Source of the DNA: JAGTVG01 sp964543195
GTDB lineage: Bacteria > Bacteroidota > Bacteroidia > Cytophagales > Cyclobacteriaceae
Length of the DNA stretch: 64,000 nt
Assembly (NCBI GenBank): GCA_964543195.1
Contig: CAZIXF010000010.1
Location: forward strand, 38,597 to 102,596
Direction of reading: 5' to 3'
Shown here: piece after piece, positions 18,102 to 26,739 of the stretch
How positions within the stretch are numbered: position 1 is the first letter of the stretch
Layout of the letters: every line of letters begins with the position of its first letter
Made by a program: the position numbers and the translations under genes
The notes under the pieces: generated by a model
The model's database searches: none
Told to the model about the DNA's origin: nothing
What the model saw: only the letters and a program-made list of their open reading frames with translations

Positions 18102-19214
18102 TTATTCCATATCGATTTTGATCTCTTTACTGGCGGGACGGCTCACACAGGTGAGTATATAACCCCTGGCGATCTCATCTTCAGACAGCCCGTCCGGGTC
18201 TTCCATCTTTACCTTTCCTTTTACCAATTTACCCCGGCAGGTGGTACATAAGCCACTCTGGCATGAAAAGGGCATATCAATATCGGCATCAAGGGCATTT
18301 TCCAGTATGAATTCATTACGTTTCACTTTCACCTGACGCGTTTCGTTATCCAGGAGAATAGTCACTGTACTTACCGTGAAATCCTCATCGGAATTCTTTT
18401 TTTCCTTGTCCTTCTTTTCCCTGGTTGAAGCCACGAAGTTTTCTTTATACTGACGCGGTTTTTCAATTCCAAGCTCATCCATAACCAGTTCCGCCGTTTC
18501 CATCATGCCGATGGGGCCACAAAAGAAAACATCGGTTTTATCAAGGGGGATACTTTCTTCCTCCACGATCTCATGGACCATTTCGGCAGTAAGCCGGCCC
18601 GATCTGCCCATCCATGACTTTTCCGGCTTGGATAATATATGGACTACTTTCAAATGATCAGGATATTTTTTGAGCAGATCCTGGATCTGGTCGTGATAGA
18701 TCACGGATTGGAGATTCCTGTTCTGATAGATCAGCAGCACTTTGGATTTGGATTCCACTTCAAGGGCCGTTTTCAATATGGACATGAGCGGTGTGATCCC
18801 GCTGCCTCCGGCAAACAAGAGGAGGGTCCGTTCGTTATTTTCATCGAATTCGGTGGTAAAATTACCCTGAGGTTCCATGATCCTGATCCAGTCGCCGGCT
18901 TTCAGTTCTTCATTAATATAGCGGGAAACAGTACCCCCGTCGATTTTTTTTACGGTTACGGCAAGATCATCCTCGAGTGCAGGCGATGAACATAGCGAAT
19001 AAGTCCGGCGAACCTCTTCGCCGTTAATTTCAAGTATTAATGTAAGATATTGCCCGGCTTTATAGCTTATCTCATTGTCCGGATTTTCCAATACAATAGT
19101 CACTGCATCTTCAGTTTCCCTGATAACCTCCTTTATTTCAACATCGTAATAGGTAGTTCCTGCTTTTTTATGCTTAAAGTCTTTATTTCCCTTTTTCTTA
19201 AACAGATTTAGCAT
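18102..19214 (-). CDS. Ferredoxin--NAD(P)H reductase with C-terminal 2Fe-2S domain (PaaE/Hcr-like)
   Basis: 370 residues. A short basic, Lys-rich start is followed by an FAD-binding domain (RRTYSLCSSP near 90, 'GGTVSRYI'), an NAD(P)-binding domain ('LLFAGGSGITPLMSILKTAL', 'FFCGPIGMMETAE') and a plant-type ferredoxin domain (CQSGLCTTCRG with a later Cys in ILTCVSRP). It passes electrons from NAD(P)H through FAD to the 2Fe-2S cluster and on to a partner. This domain order is shared by PaaE of the phenylacetyl-CoA epoxidase and Hcr reductases. No epoxidase, hydroxylase or Hcp gene is in the window, so the acceptor is unknown. It heads the leftward run leading to argS. Confidence 0.85.
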   Translation of the reverse strand: MLNLFKKKGNKDFKHKKAGTTYYDVEIKEVIRETEDAVTIVLENPDNEISYKAGQYLTLILEINGEEVRRTYSLCSSPALEDDLAVTVKKIDGGTVSRYINEELKAGDWIRIMEPQGNFTTEFDENNERTLLLFAGGSGITPLMSILKTALEVESKSKVLLIYQNRNLQSVIYHDQIQDLLKKYPDHLKVVHILSKPEKSWMGRSGRLTAEMVHEIVEEESIPLDKTDVFFCGPIGMMETAELVMDELGIEKPRQYKENFVASTREKKDKEKKNSDEDFTVSTVTILLDNETRQVKVKRNEFILENALDADIDMPFSCQSGLCTTCRGKLVKGKVKMEDPDGLSEDEIARGYILTCVSRPASKEIKIDME

Positions 19215-19402
19215 TATCTTCTCTTATTTGTAGTCGTTATTTCCGGTTTGACTTTATTTTACTTAATATTTTTGACTTCTATGTCTTCAAAGGTAATAAA
19301 TTTCAAATATTAACTCCTGATCATGTGAATTGTTTGATTTAATCTCCTGGATGCTATAATTACAGACTATATATTTAACTTTACGTTTTAAATTTTTCAT
19401 TT

Positions 19403-20743
19403 ATGAATAGTTCAGCACTTCTGGCCATATCGCCTGTCGATGGACGGTATAAAAAAATAATAACCCCGCTCGTTCCGTATTTTTCCGAATGGGGTTTATT
19501 CAAATACAGGATCAGGATAGAAATCGAATATTTTATAAAGCTCGTGGAGTTGCCTGTTGAGCAGTTGAAAGAGATTGACCATTCTCTTTTTCCAAAATTA
19601 AGGGATATATATCTTCTTTTCGATGATAAAGAGGCCGAAAAAATAAAGGAGATCGAAGCCACTACAAATCATGATGTAAAAGCTGTTGAATACTATATCA
19701 AGGACAAGTTCAATGAGCTGGGATTATCGGATTACAGGGAATTCATACACTTTGGGCTCACCTCCCAGGATGTAAACAATACGGCGGTCCCTTTACTGTT
19801 GAAAGAAGGATTTACCGAACAGGTATTACCCCGGTTGCAGGAAGTAATGGACAAGCTCATGGAACTCTCAGAACGCTGGGAGGAGGTTCCCATGCTGGCC
19901 AGAACCCATGGACAGCCTGCCTCACCCACCAGGTTGGGCAAGGAATTGAAAGTGTTTCATGAACGGCTGGTCAAGCAGTATGTTTTGCTTAGAGCTGTTC
20001 CTTATTCCGCTAAGTTCGGGAGTGCATCGGGTAATTTCAATGCACATTATGCCGCTTATCCTGATCAGGACTGGCATGGTTTTGCCGAAGAATTCCTTAC
20101 TGGTCTGGGTCTTTCCCGGAGTTATCCCACAACCCAGATAGAACATTATGATAATCTCGCTGCATTTTTTGATGCCTGTAAACGCATAAACACCATATTG
20201 ATCGATTTTGCCAGAGACATATGGCATTATATATCCATCGAATATTTCAAGCAGAAAATTGCCGAAGGGGAAGTGGGGAGTTCTACTATGCCGCATAAAG
20301 TGAATCCCATCGATTTTGAGAATGCGGAGGGTAACCTGGGGTATGCCAATGCTGTTTTCGAGCATCTGGCAGCAAAATTACCGGTTTCCAGGCTACAGAG
20401 AGATTTATCCGATTCAACGGTATTAAGGAACATCGGAATGCCTCTGGCGCATTCATATATTGCCTTTTTCTACCTGTTAAAAGGCATGAATAAGCTGGAA
20501 TTGAATAAGGAAAAAATAAACGATGACCTGGACAATAACTGGGTTATTATCGGTGAAGGTATTCAAACCATTTTACGCCGTGAAGGGTACCCGAATCCTT
20601 ACGAAGCATTGAAAGGGCTCACCAGGAAAAATGAGAAAATTTCCAGGGAAACGCTGATGGATTTCATCGATAAACTCGAGATCGATAAAAAGGTGAAGGA
20701 TGAATTGCGTCGACTTTCTCCTTATACCTATACCGGGAAATGA
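19403..20743 (+). CDS. purB: Adenylosuccinate lyase
   Basis: 446 residues. A cytoplasmic homotetramer that acts twice in purine synthesis, splitting SAICAR and adenylosuccinate with release of fumarate. Family signatures: 'ATTNHDVKAVEYYI', 'HFGLTSQDVNNTA', 'ARTHGQPASPT' (catalytic His) and the mobile loop 'GSSTMPHKVNPIDFENAEGN' with the catalytic Ser. It reads like the E. coli-type PurB subgroup. It is a single gene with its own upstream region of about 190 bases; its 3' end is only 2 bases from the convergent gene's stop. Confidence 0.95.
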   Translation: MNSSALLAISPVDGRYKKIITPLVPYFSEWGLFKYRIRIEIEYFIKLVELPVEQLKEIDHSLFPKLRDIYLLFDDKEAEKIKEIEATTNHDVKAVEYYIKDKFNELGLSDYREFIHFGLTSQDVNNTAVPLLLKEGFTEQVLPRLQEVMDKLMELSERWEEVPMLARTHGQPASPTRLGKELKVFHERLVKQYVLLRAVPYSAKFGSASGNFNAHYAAYPDQDWHGFAEEFLTGLGLSRSYPTTQIEHYDNLAAFFDACKRINTILIDFARDIWHYISIEYFKQKIAEGEVGSSTMPHKVNPIDFENAEGNLGYANAVFEHLAAKLPVSRLQRDLSDSTVLRNIGMPLAHSYIAFFYLLKGMNKLELNKEKINDDLDNNWVIIGEGIQTILRREGYPNPYEALKGLTRKNEKISRETLMDFIDKLEIDKKVKDELRRLSPYTYTGK

Positions 20744-20745
20744 CC

Positions 20746-21168
20746 TCAGCCTGTAAAATCTCCGTACCGGTACTTACATTGATTGTATTTTTTCTTCATT
20801 TTTAACTGCCAGAAGGGGCCGTTCCGGAAAAACAGTATAAATTTTACACCGAAATTATGTATAAACCGGCTGAATTCATTCCGGTTGGGAGGCAGGTCTT
20901 TGGGGACAATAAGGTATTCGAAACCGTATTTATGCGTTACTTCTTCAAAACATTTGTTGCCTTTAAGTGTATTTTTTGAATTGTTTTTAATGATATAGAG
21001 ATATCGCTGTTCTTCCGGTTTCTGTTTTTTCGGATCTAAAGCAGGTTTGGAATCTATGGCCTGTGTTGGGAATGGATGCTTATCATCTTCGTTGCGGGCT
21101 ACCGGCTGGGCTTTTAAGGCACCCGCCATCAGGCATAACTTAATGAATAACAGGATAGAATATTTCAC
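20746..21168 (-). CDS. Hypothetical exported protein
   Basis: 140 residues with a signal peptide (KYSILLFIKLCLMAGALKA). The start codon appears to be GTG at 21168. A linker follows, then a compact domain with 'RYLYIIKNNSKNTLKGNKCFEEVTHKYGFEYLIVPKDLP', which resembles a thioredoxin-like strand-helix order, but without a CxxC motif. The C-terminus is basic and aromatic (KKKYNQCKYRYGD). I do not recognise the family. It is convergent with purB (2 bases apart) and follows the exporter operon. Confidence 0.6.
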   Translation of the reverse strand: MKYSILLFIKLCLMAGALKAQPVARNEDDKHPFPTQAIDSKPALDPKKQKPEEQRYLYIIKNNSKNTLKGNKCFEEVTHKYGFEYLIVPKDLPPNRNEFSRFIHNFGVKFILFFRNGPFWQLKMKKKYNQCKYRYGDFTG

Positions 21169-21224
21169 ACTTTATTTCCCTCGATGGATACAAATGTAAA
21201 CAATGAATCCAATTATTGCACCTT

Positions 21225-22733
21225 TTATTCCCCTTCTTCCTCTTCAGGGGTGTAAAGGATCCTGTTTTCTTCAAAGTCATACAGGGTCAGTAGGCGCAGG
21301 TTATAATACGCCACCCAGAATTCTCGGAGTGAATTAATATAGGCTCTTTTGGCCTCGTCTTTATCGCGAAGAGCCAGATTCAGGTCGGTAATATTGGTTT
21401 TCCCGATCAGGTACCTGTTCTTGGCGATGTTGTATCTTTTATTAGCCACAAAGTCGGCCCTTTCAGAGATTATAACCCGTTCGCGAAGCATTTTAAAACG
21501 TTTAACCTGGGTAAAAATTTCTTCATTGAAGTTGATCTCATCGAGCTGGATACTGTATTCTTCAAGTTTGAGATTGGCTTCTGCAGTCTTGACTCTTGAT
21601 TTCTGTCTTCCCCAGTCCAGCACGGGTACCTGGAAACCGATGGTCACGGTCTGCTGATCGACCGGGTCGGCATACATATCCGGAAGGGTTAGATCCGACC
21701 GGCCTGAAAGGCCGAAGGAGGCAAATAAATTGGCATTCAGACCACTCATACCCCGTGCCTGGGCCACATCCTGTTCGGCTTCAAGTTGTCTGCGGCTAAA
21801 GGCCAATGCCTCTGACCGGTTCTTCCGGGCCATGGCAATGGCTTTATCCTCCTGAACCTCAAACTGGGGTATATCATCCGGAAGGATCAGTTCGAAATTA
21901 TCTTCACCGGCCAATCCTACAAAAGTCCTGAGCCTGAGTGATGAAGTTTCAAGATCCAGTCTGGCCTGGGCAACCTGCTGACGGGACTGCATCACATTCA
22001 GTTCCAGGTCGAGCAACTCATTTTCAGCGATCCTTCCGAGATTGTATCTTCCTTCCCCGATTTTATATATCGTATCGTTGTTGGCCAGGTTCAGCTGAGC
22101 GATATTCAGATTGATCTGGGCCAGCAACAGATCGAAAAATCTTTCAGTGGCAAAAAAAGACACATTTTCGAGTTCTTCCACGTATTCACGTTTCGACTCC
22201 TCATACCGGAGGGGTTCGATCCTTTTATCCCATCTCAACTCATTATAAAAAAACAGGGGTTGCCTTAAGCCGATGGATACGGGCTCCCCGCTGTAACGTT
22301 TATCATTGTTTTCGAAATTGTCAAAACGCCGAACCGATGAATTGATAAATAACTGTGTGCCCGTAAATCCAATGGATTGGGATAGTCGCAGACTCAGATC
22401 GGAATTATTATAATTCACTTCCCGGTAATCGATATTGCCATCGGGTTGCGTGACCGGGTTGAACTGCCGCATATACTGTGGAATCGTACCATCGATCGAT
22501 AATTGGGGATTATAATTGGATCTGTGTACCCTGTATTGCCAGTACCGGTTTTCTTTTCTCACCTCAGCCCTCAATGCCCAAATGGACTTGTCTCTGGCCA
22601 ACTGAATAATTTCTTTCAGATTGTATTTCTTAAGGTTGTCATCACCATTGATTATATCCGTATTCTGGGAAAAGGTTTCAAATGTAAACAGGTAAAAAAA
22701 TGCGATCAAGAAGCAAAATCCAGTCTTATTCAT
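21225..22733 (-). CDS. TolC-family outer membrane efflux protein
   Basis: 502 residues with a signal peptide (NKTGFCFLIAFFYLFTF). The mature part shows the TolC plan: two repeats of long amphipathic helices rich in Ala/Gln/Glu/Arg ('LLAQINLNIAQLNLANNDTIYKIGEGRYNLGRIAENELL' and 'KNRYLIGKTNITDLNLALRDKDEAKRAYINSLREFWVAYYNL') separated by short beta segments. TolC proteins form the trimeric outer-membrane duct of exporters. Its start overlaps the end of the permease gene by 8 bases, so it is translated from the same mRNA as the permease and adaptor. Confidence 0.9.
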   Translation of the reverse strand: MNKTGFCFLIAFFYLFTFETFSQNTDIINGDDNLKKYNLKEIIQLARDKSIWALRAEVRKENRYWQYRVHRSNYNPQLSIDGTIPQYMRQFNPVTQPDGNIDYREVNYNNSDLSLRLSQSIGFTGTQLFINSSVRRFDNFENNDKRYSGEPVSIGLRQPLFFYNELRWDKRIEPLRYEESKREYVEELENVSFFATERFFDLLLAQINLNIAQLNLANNDTIYKIGEGRYNLGRIAENELLDLELNVMQSRQQVAQARLDLETSSLRLRTFVGLAGEDNFELILPDDIPQFEVQEDKAIAMARKNRSEALAFSRRQLEAEQDVAQARGMSGLNANLFASFGLSGRSDLTLPDMYADPVDQQTVTIGFQVPVLDWGRQKSRVKTAEANLKLEEYSIQLDEINFNEEIFTQVKRFKMLRERVIISERADFVANKRYNIAKNRYLIGKTNITDLNLALRDKDEAKRAYINSLREFWVAYYNLRLLTLYDFEENRILYTPEEEEGE

Positions 22734-24096
22734 AACGTAAGGAAGTTATTGGATCCTGACCGGCAGCTCTTCTGGCGGGTGTAATTCCAAAAATAAGACC
22801 CACGGTGGCCGCCACGCCAAAGGATACGAGTATAGAAAATGGAGTAATAATGGTCGGTATTTCTGCAATATTTGAAATGACGAATGCAAGTACGATGCCC
22901 AGCAACACGCCAAAAAGTCCTCCGGATATACTGATCATGACCGCTTCCAGGAGAAACTGCTGGATGATATCCATCTTTTTTGCCCCGATTGCAAGCCGCA
23001 GCCCGATCTCTTTGATCCGTTCCAGTACTGAAGCCAGCATAATGTTCATGATCCCGATCCCGCCAACCACCAGGGATATTCCGGCGATGGCGCCCAGCAC
23101 GACATTAAAAATATTTTTAGTCCGTTGTTGCTGTTTCAACAGCAGTTCAGGGATGGTTATCTCATAATCGACCATCTCGTAATGCCTTCTTTTCAGCATC
23201 CTTGAAATGACTTCGGCAGTGGGCTCCAGATGTTCGGTTTGGTCAACCTGGATCACCAACCTGTCGATCTGATGGTAATTCACGGCCTTATCCGTGTCGT
23301 CTTCCTCGTCATCGCCTCCCACAATAAAGAACCTTCCCCGGCTTGCACCGGAACCGCCCAACATGGATGCGGTTACAAGGTCACGGTTTTTGTAACGGAT
23401 CAATACCGTCTGAATGGGAGCATATATGTCCATATTATAGTTGCGGATCCCCAGGTTTTCAATGCTTTGTTCGGTAATATACCGTTCTTTAAGTACGCCC
23501 ACCACCTCCAGCCACTGGTTACCGCATTTGAGTGTCTTACCGATCGGGTTTTCTGTAGGAAAAAATTTGGTTTTAACATCTTTGCCTATAATACAAACGG
23601 GAGATCCTGCCGTCAACTGGTACGGGGTGAACATATTCCCCTCAGCCAGCTCAAAATTAGTCAGCGTAAAGTAGACCGGTTCAACACCTACGAGTTTAGT
23701 TGTACGCCGGATACCTCTTTTTATGATATAGGTATCCAAAATGATCTCAGGGCTTATTTTTTCTGAAGTGGGAATGATACGCTGTATGGCTTGGGCGTCT
23801 TTCAGGGAAAGACCCGGGCTGTATTTTTTCTTTTCCTGTTCCTGGTTTGCCCCCTCTTCGTTAAGCCGTTGTTCTACCTGTTCTACTACGGGCTCTATAA
23901 CAATGTTATTGACCCCCACAAGTTTTATCTGATCCAGGATCTCCTGCTGGGCCCCATTGCCAATGGCCAGCATGGCGATTACGGCGCCCACGCCAAAAAT
24001 AATGCCCAGAGCGGTCAATATGGATCGTAGTTTATTGGCAAAGACCGCATCCAACGCCACATAAAAATTACCGGATAATCTTTCCCAGTTCATCAT
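22726..24096 (-). CDS. MacB/FtsX-type ABC transporter permease without ATPase domain
   Basis: 456 residues. One N-terminal transmembrane segment ('LRSILTALGIIFGVGAVIAMLAIGNGAQ'), a periplasmic MacB core domain (about 50-310), then an FtsX domain with three transmembrane segments ('IAGISLVVGGIGIMNIMLASVLERIKEIGLRLAIGAKKMDI' starts it). In E. coli MacB the ATPase is fused at the N-terminus; here it is absent, and no separate ATPase gene is in this operon or anywhere in the window. The ATPase must come from elsewhere if this is an active transporter. The operon order is adaptor, permease, TolC, with an 8-base gap before this gene. Confidence 0.9.
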   Translation of the reverse strand: MMNWERLSGNFYVALDAVFANKLRSILTALGIIFGVGAVIAMLAIGNGAQQEILDQIKLVGVNNIVIEPVVEQVEQRLNEEGANQEQEKKKYSPGLSLKDAQAIQRIIPTSEKISPEIILDTYIIKRGIRRTTKLVGVEPVYFTLTNFELAEGNMFTPYQLTAGSPVCIIGKDVKTKFFPTENPIGKTLKCGNQWLEVVGVLKERYITEQSIENLGIRNYNMDIYAPIQTVLIRYKNRDLVTASMLGGSGASRGRFFIVGGDDEEDDTDKAVNYHQIDRLVIQVDQTEHLEPTAEVISRMLKRRHYEMVDYEITIPELLLKQQQRTKNIFNVVLGAIAGISLVVGGIGIMNIMLASVLERIKEIGLRLAIGAKKMDIIQQFLLEAVMISISGGLFGVLLGIVLAFVISNIAEIPTIITPFSILVSFGVAATVGLIFGITPARRAAGQDPITSLRYE

Positions 24097-24104
24097 AGCC
24101 TGTT

Positions 24105-25619
24105 TCAGTTAACGGATCGGGTACCGGATTGACTTTTATCTTCCGTGCTTTCCGTTTGCCGTGCCGATTCGGATTCGGTGCCCTGATCACTTTTACCGTC
24201 TGTAGTGGATTGTGACGGGTCGTCACCTCCTTCCTGACGCGACTTCCTGAACTGTCCCCGTTGTCCATCGGCAGAAACGGTAATTTTTCTGCCGTCAGGA
24301 AGGGTAATAACCCTTTCTTTTGTTTCTTCAATCCGGGATTCTTCTTTTTCTTCCATACGTTTGCCGTCAAGGGCAGCAAGCAGGTTTATGTCTGCATCCT
24401 CCAGCCCCGGGGGAACAGAAAGATAAACCCTGTCATCGGGCTCGAGTCCGAGTTTTATCTGTGCCTCATTATTATTGGTGGATCCAATCTGAACTTCCTG
24501 TTTCACTGCCTTCAGACCCTGTCGTTTGAAAACATAGATAATCGAGTCGTTTTTATTGTGAAGGCATTCAAGAGGCACGAATAAGGTGCTGTCAATTTCC
24601 TGAGTCAAAATCCTGTTACTGGTGGTCATGGCAGGTTTGAGCATAGGATCGGTGCCTTGAATTTCAATAAGCGCTTCAAATACCTTGGCATCCGAATTGG
24701 GCTTCTGTTCTCCCACATTGGCCACCCTGGTCACTGTTCCCTGCAATTTTTTATCGGGGAAGGCATCGAGGCCGATAGCAACCGGCTGGCCGGATTTAAC
24801 TTTCCTTACATCTACTTCATTAATATAGGTCTTGGAAACCATAGTGGTCAGATCCGGCAAGGTGGCTACAGTCGGATTCCAGGTGCTGATCTGGGAACCT
24901 GCCTTTATGGCCTTTCTATCCCAACCTTTGGCATAAATGACCATGCCGCTTTCCGGGGCATATACGGTAAATTCACTTGCCAGGGCCATCATGTCCCCCA
25001 GTTCACGTTTGTTTTTCCTGAGTTCTGCCGCTACTTCCTGCATTTTGGCCTTGTTCTGTTCCAGTTTGATCTTGTAGTTTTCTTTGGCCTGTTTGAAATT
25101 TCTCTTTGCTTTATCCAGGTTGATCTCATTCTGTTTTACCGTAGCGGGCGGTTCATAGGCTGATTGTTCAAGGATCAGTTCCGCTTCTTCCACCGCATAC
25201 TCAAGATTGATCAGTTCGTCCCGGGCCTGCCTCATCTGCAGGGCGGTATCCAGTTGGGTCTGAATGTATTGCGACTGGGCCTTTTCCACTTCAATCTGCT
25301 TGTCCTGGAGTTTGGTGTTGAATTCCGACCTGTCCAGATTGGCGATCCAGTCTCCTTTTTTCACCAGTGTTCCTTCCGGTACAATATCATTTATGGTCAC
25401 ATTGTAAATTCTGAAATCCCGCAGGCCGGCCGGCCCCTTGATTTCGACCGAATTTTTTGCTTCCAGTTCCCCGGTAGTGGTAATATCTACAATAAACTCC
25501 CCGGTTTTAACCGGTACAATGATATCATTGCTTTCATTCTGACCCGAACCCCTGAAAGCAAAAAACAGGATTACCACAGCAGCAATTAATCCAAGAAATA
25601 TCAATGAATATTTTTTCAT
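24105..25619 (-). CDS. Periplasmic adaptor (membrane fusion) protein of an efflux system
   Basis: 504 residues. An N-terminal membrane anchor (KKYSLIFLGLIAAVVILFFAF), a first lipoyl half ('VDITTTGELEAKNSVEIKGPAG'), a long alpha-hairpin (about 85-215, rich in Gln/Glu/Lys), the second lipoyl half with 'VYAPESGMVIYAKGW', then beta-barrel and membrane-proximal domains. This is the HlyD/MacA plan; the protein bridges the inner-membrane permease and TolC. The C-terminal 80 or so residues are a low-complexity charged and Ser/Gln/Glu-rich tail, which is unusual for the family. It is the first gene of the operon; an inverted repeat lies about 120-140 bases upstream. Confidence 0.9.
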   Translation of the reverse strand: MKKYSLIFLGLIAAVVILFFAFRGSGQNESNDIIVPVKTGEFIVDITTTGELEAKNSVEIKGPAGLRDFRIYNVTINDIVPEGTLVKKGDWIANLDRSEFNTKLQDKQIEVEKAQSQYIQTQLDTALQMRQARDELINLEYAVEEAELILEQSAYEPPATVKQNEINLDKAKRNFKQAKENYKIKLEQNKAKMQEVAAELRKNKRELGDMMALASEFTVYAPESGMVIYAKGWDRKAIKAGSQISTWNPTVATLPDLTTMVSKTYINEVDVRKVKSGQPVAIGLDAFPDKKLQGTVTRVANVGEQKPNSDAKVFEALIEIQGTDPMLKPAMTTSNRILTQEIDSTLFVPLECLHNKNDSIIYVFKRQGLKAVKQEVQIGSTNNNEAQIKLGLEPDDRVYLSVPPGLEDADINLLAALDGKRMEEKEESRIEETKERVITLPDGRKITVSADGQRGQFRKSRQEGGDDPSQSTTDGKSDQGTESESARQTESTEDKSQSGTRSVN

Positions 25620-25739
25620 GTTGATATATTATTCGATATGAATTCTATCCAAATAGTATTTAATCCTTAAACCTCAGAATTCAACAGGCAAATTTAACAC
25701 ATAATTCTGATGGAATTCTGATCAGATCACCATAGATAA

Positions 25740-25757
25740 GGTTAATTTTTCTTAACC
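25740..25757. promoter_or_regulatory. Inverted repeat between exporter operon and methyltransferase gene
   Basis: GGTTAA and TTAACC, six-base perfect arms around six bases (TTTTTC), in the 231 bases between two divergent genes. This shape and place fit the operator of a dimeric regulator controlling the exporter, the methyltransferase, or both. No regulator gene is adjacent. Confidence 0.35.
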
Positions 25758-25806
25758 AAATTAGTAAAGCCTTTAAAAAGAATAAACTAAATTTATTTTT
25801 TCGGTA

Positions 25807-25814
25807 TATTTTTG
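25807..25814 (+). promoter_or_regulatory. Candidate -7 element for the methyltransferase gene
   Basis: TATTTTTG, an exact match to TAnnTTTG, 37 bases before the ATG at 25851. No clear TTG element is found at the -33 position. Its place also supports the ATG at 25851 as the start. Confidence 0.3.
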
Positions 25815-25850
25815 ACTTAGTCGGTTTTATTGATCCACTTTGTTTTACGA

Positions 25851-26618
25851 ATGAAAGCATTGATCAGTTGGGTAATCAGGTATATTCCGAGACCTTTTTT
25901 ACAGCGGGTAAGCCATTATTTTTTATTTGTTTTCAAGATTTTCTATTCAGGGAACAAGGTGGAATGTCCCGTGTGCCGGAACAGGTTCGGAAAATTTATG
26001 CCCTATGGACGCAACCCCGTCAGGGAAAATGCCCTGTGTCCGAATTGTCTTTCACTGGAACGGCATCGATTATTATGGATCTATCTTAAAGAACGAACGG
26101 GTATTTTTCATGAGCCGATGAAATTCCTTCATATTGCCCCGGAATTATGTTTCCTGCACCGGTTTGAAAAACTTCCCCGGCTTAATTACATTACTGCCGA
26201 TCTTGAATCTCCACTGGCAAAGGTAAAAATGGATATTCACCGGATCCCTTTCGATGAGGACACTTTTGATGCAGTCATGTGCAACCATGTGATGGAACAT
26301 GTAGATAACGATATTCAGGCAATGAAAGAAATTTACCGGGTGCTCAAACCCGGCGGATGGGCAATTCTGCAGGTTCCTTTTATGGGCAAGGACCTGGACA
26401 AAACTTTTGAAGATCCTGAAGTGAAATCTCCCCGCGAAAGAGAAAGGGTCTATGGTCAAGGTGACCATGTTCGGATTTATGGGAAGGACTACCCGCAGAG
26501 GCTGGAAAGGGCCGGTTTTAAGGTAAAAAAGGATCAATTTGTACAATCCCTTGACACTTCCCTGGTAGAACGTTATGCGCTTCCTTCAGATGAAACGGTC
26601 TATTTCTGCATGAAATGA
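25851..26618 (+). CDS. SAM-dependent methyltransferase with N-terminal zinc-ribbon-like motif
   Basis: 255 residues from the ATG at 25851; a TTG at 25830 would add seven. A basic, hydrophobic start is followed by two CxxC pairs (CPVCRNRFGKF and CPNCLSLERHR), which resemble a zinc ribbon. The class I methyltransferase core follows: 'FLHIAPE' as a divergent motif I, 'YITADLE', 'DAVMCNHVMEHVDNDIQAMKEIYRVLKPGGWAILQVPF' (type 11 motifs IV-V). The substrate is unknown; similar proteins occur among genes for cell-surface polysaccharides. It is divergent from the exporter operon and stands alone. Confidence 0.85.
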   Translation: MKALISWVIRYIPRPFLQRVSHYFLFVFKIFYSGNKVECPVCRNRFGKFMPYGRNPVRENALCPNCLSLERHRLLWIYLKERTGIFHEPMKFLHIAPELCFLHRFEKLPRLNYITADLESPLAKVKMDIHRIPFDEDTFDAVMCNHVMEHVDNDIQAMKEIYRVLKPGGWAILQVPFMGKDLDKTFEDPEVKSPRERERVYGQGDHVRIYGKDYPQRLERAGFKVKKDQFVQSLDTSLVERYALPSDETVYFCMK

Positions 26619-26638
26619 TACCGGCATATGGAGCGGGG

Positions 26639-26733
26639 ATCTTCAGATAACCGGGCTCTGAGGCGTACAAATATTTTGTATTATCGTTGCTGTGAATATC
26701 AAAATCTTCAGACAGCCGGGCCTTGATGCATAC
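26639..26733. repeat. Two 30-base imperfect direct repeats after the methyltransferase gene
   Basis: ATCTTCAGATAACCGGGCTC... at 26639-26668 and ATCTTCAGACAGCCGGGCCT... at 26704-26733 agree at about 24 of 30 positions, 65 bases apart. They lie in the short interval between convergent genes. No T-run follows, so these are not evident terminators. Confidence 0.6.
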
Positions 26734-26739
26734 TTCCCC

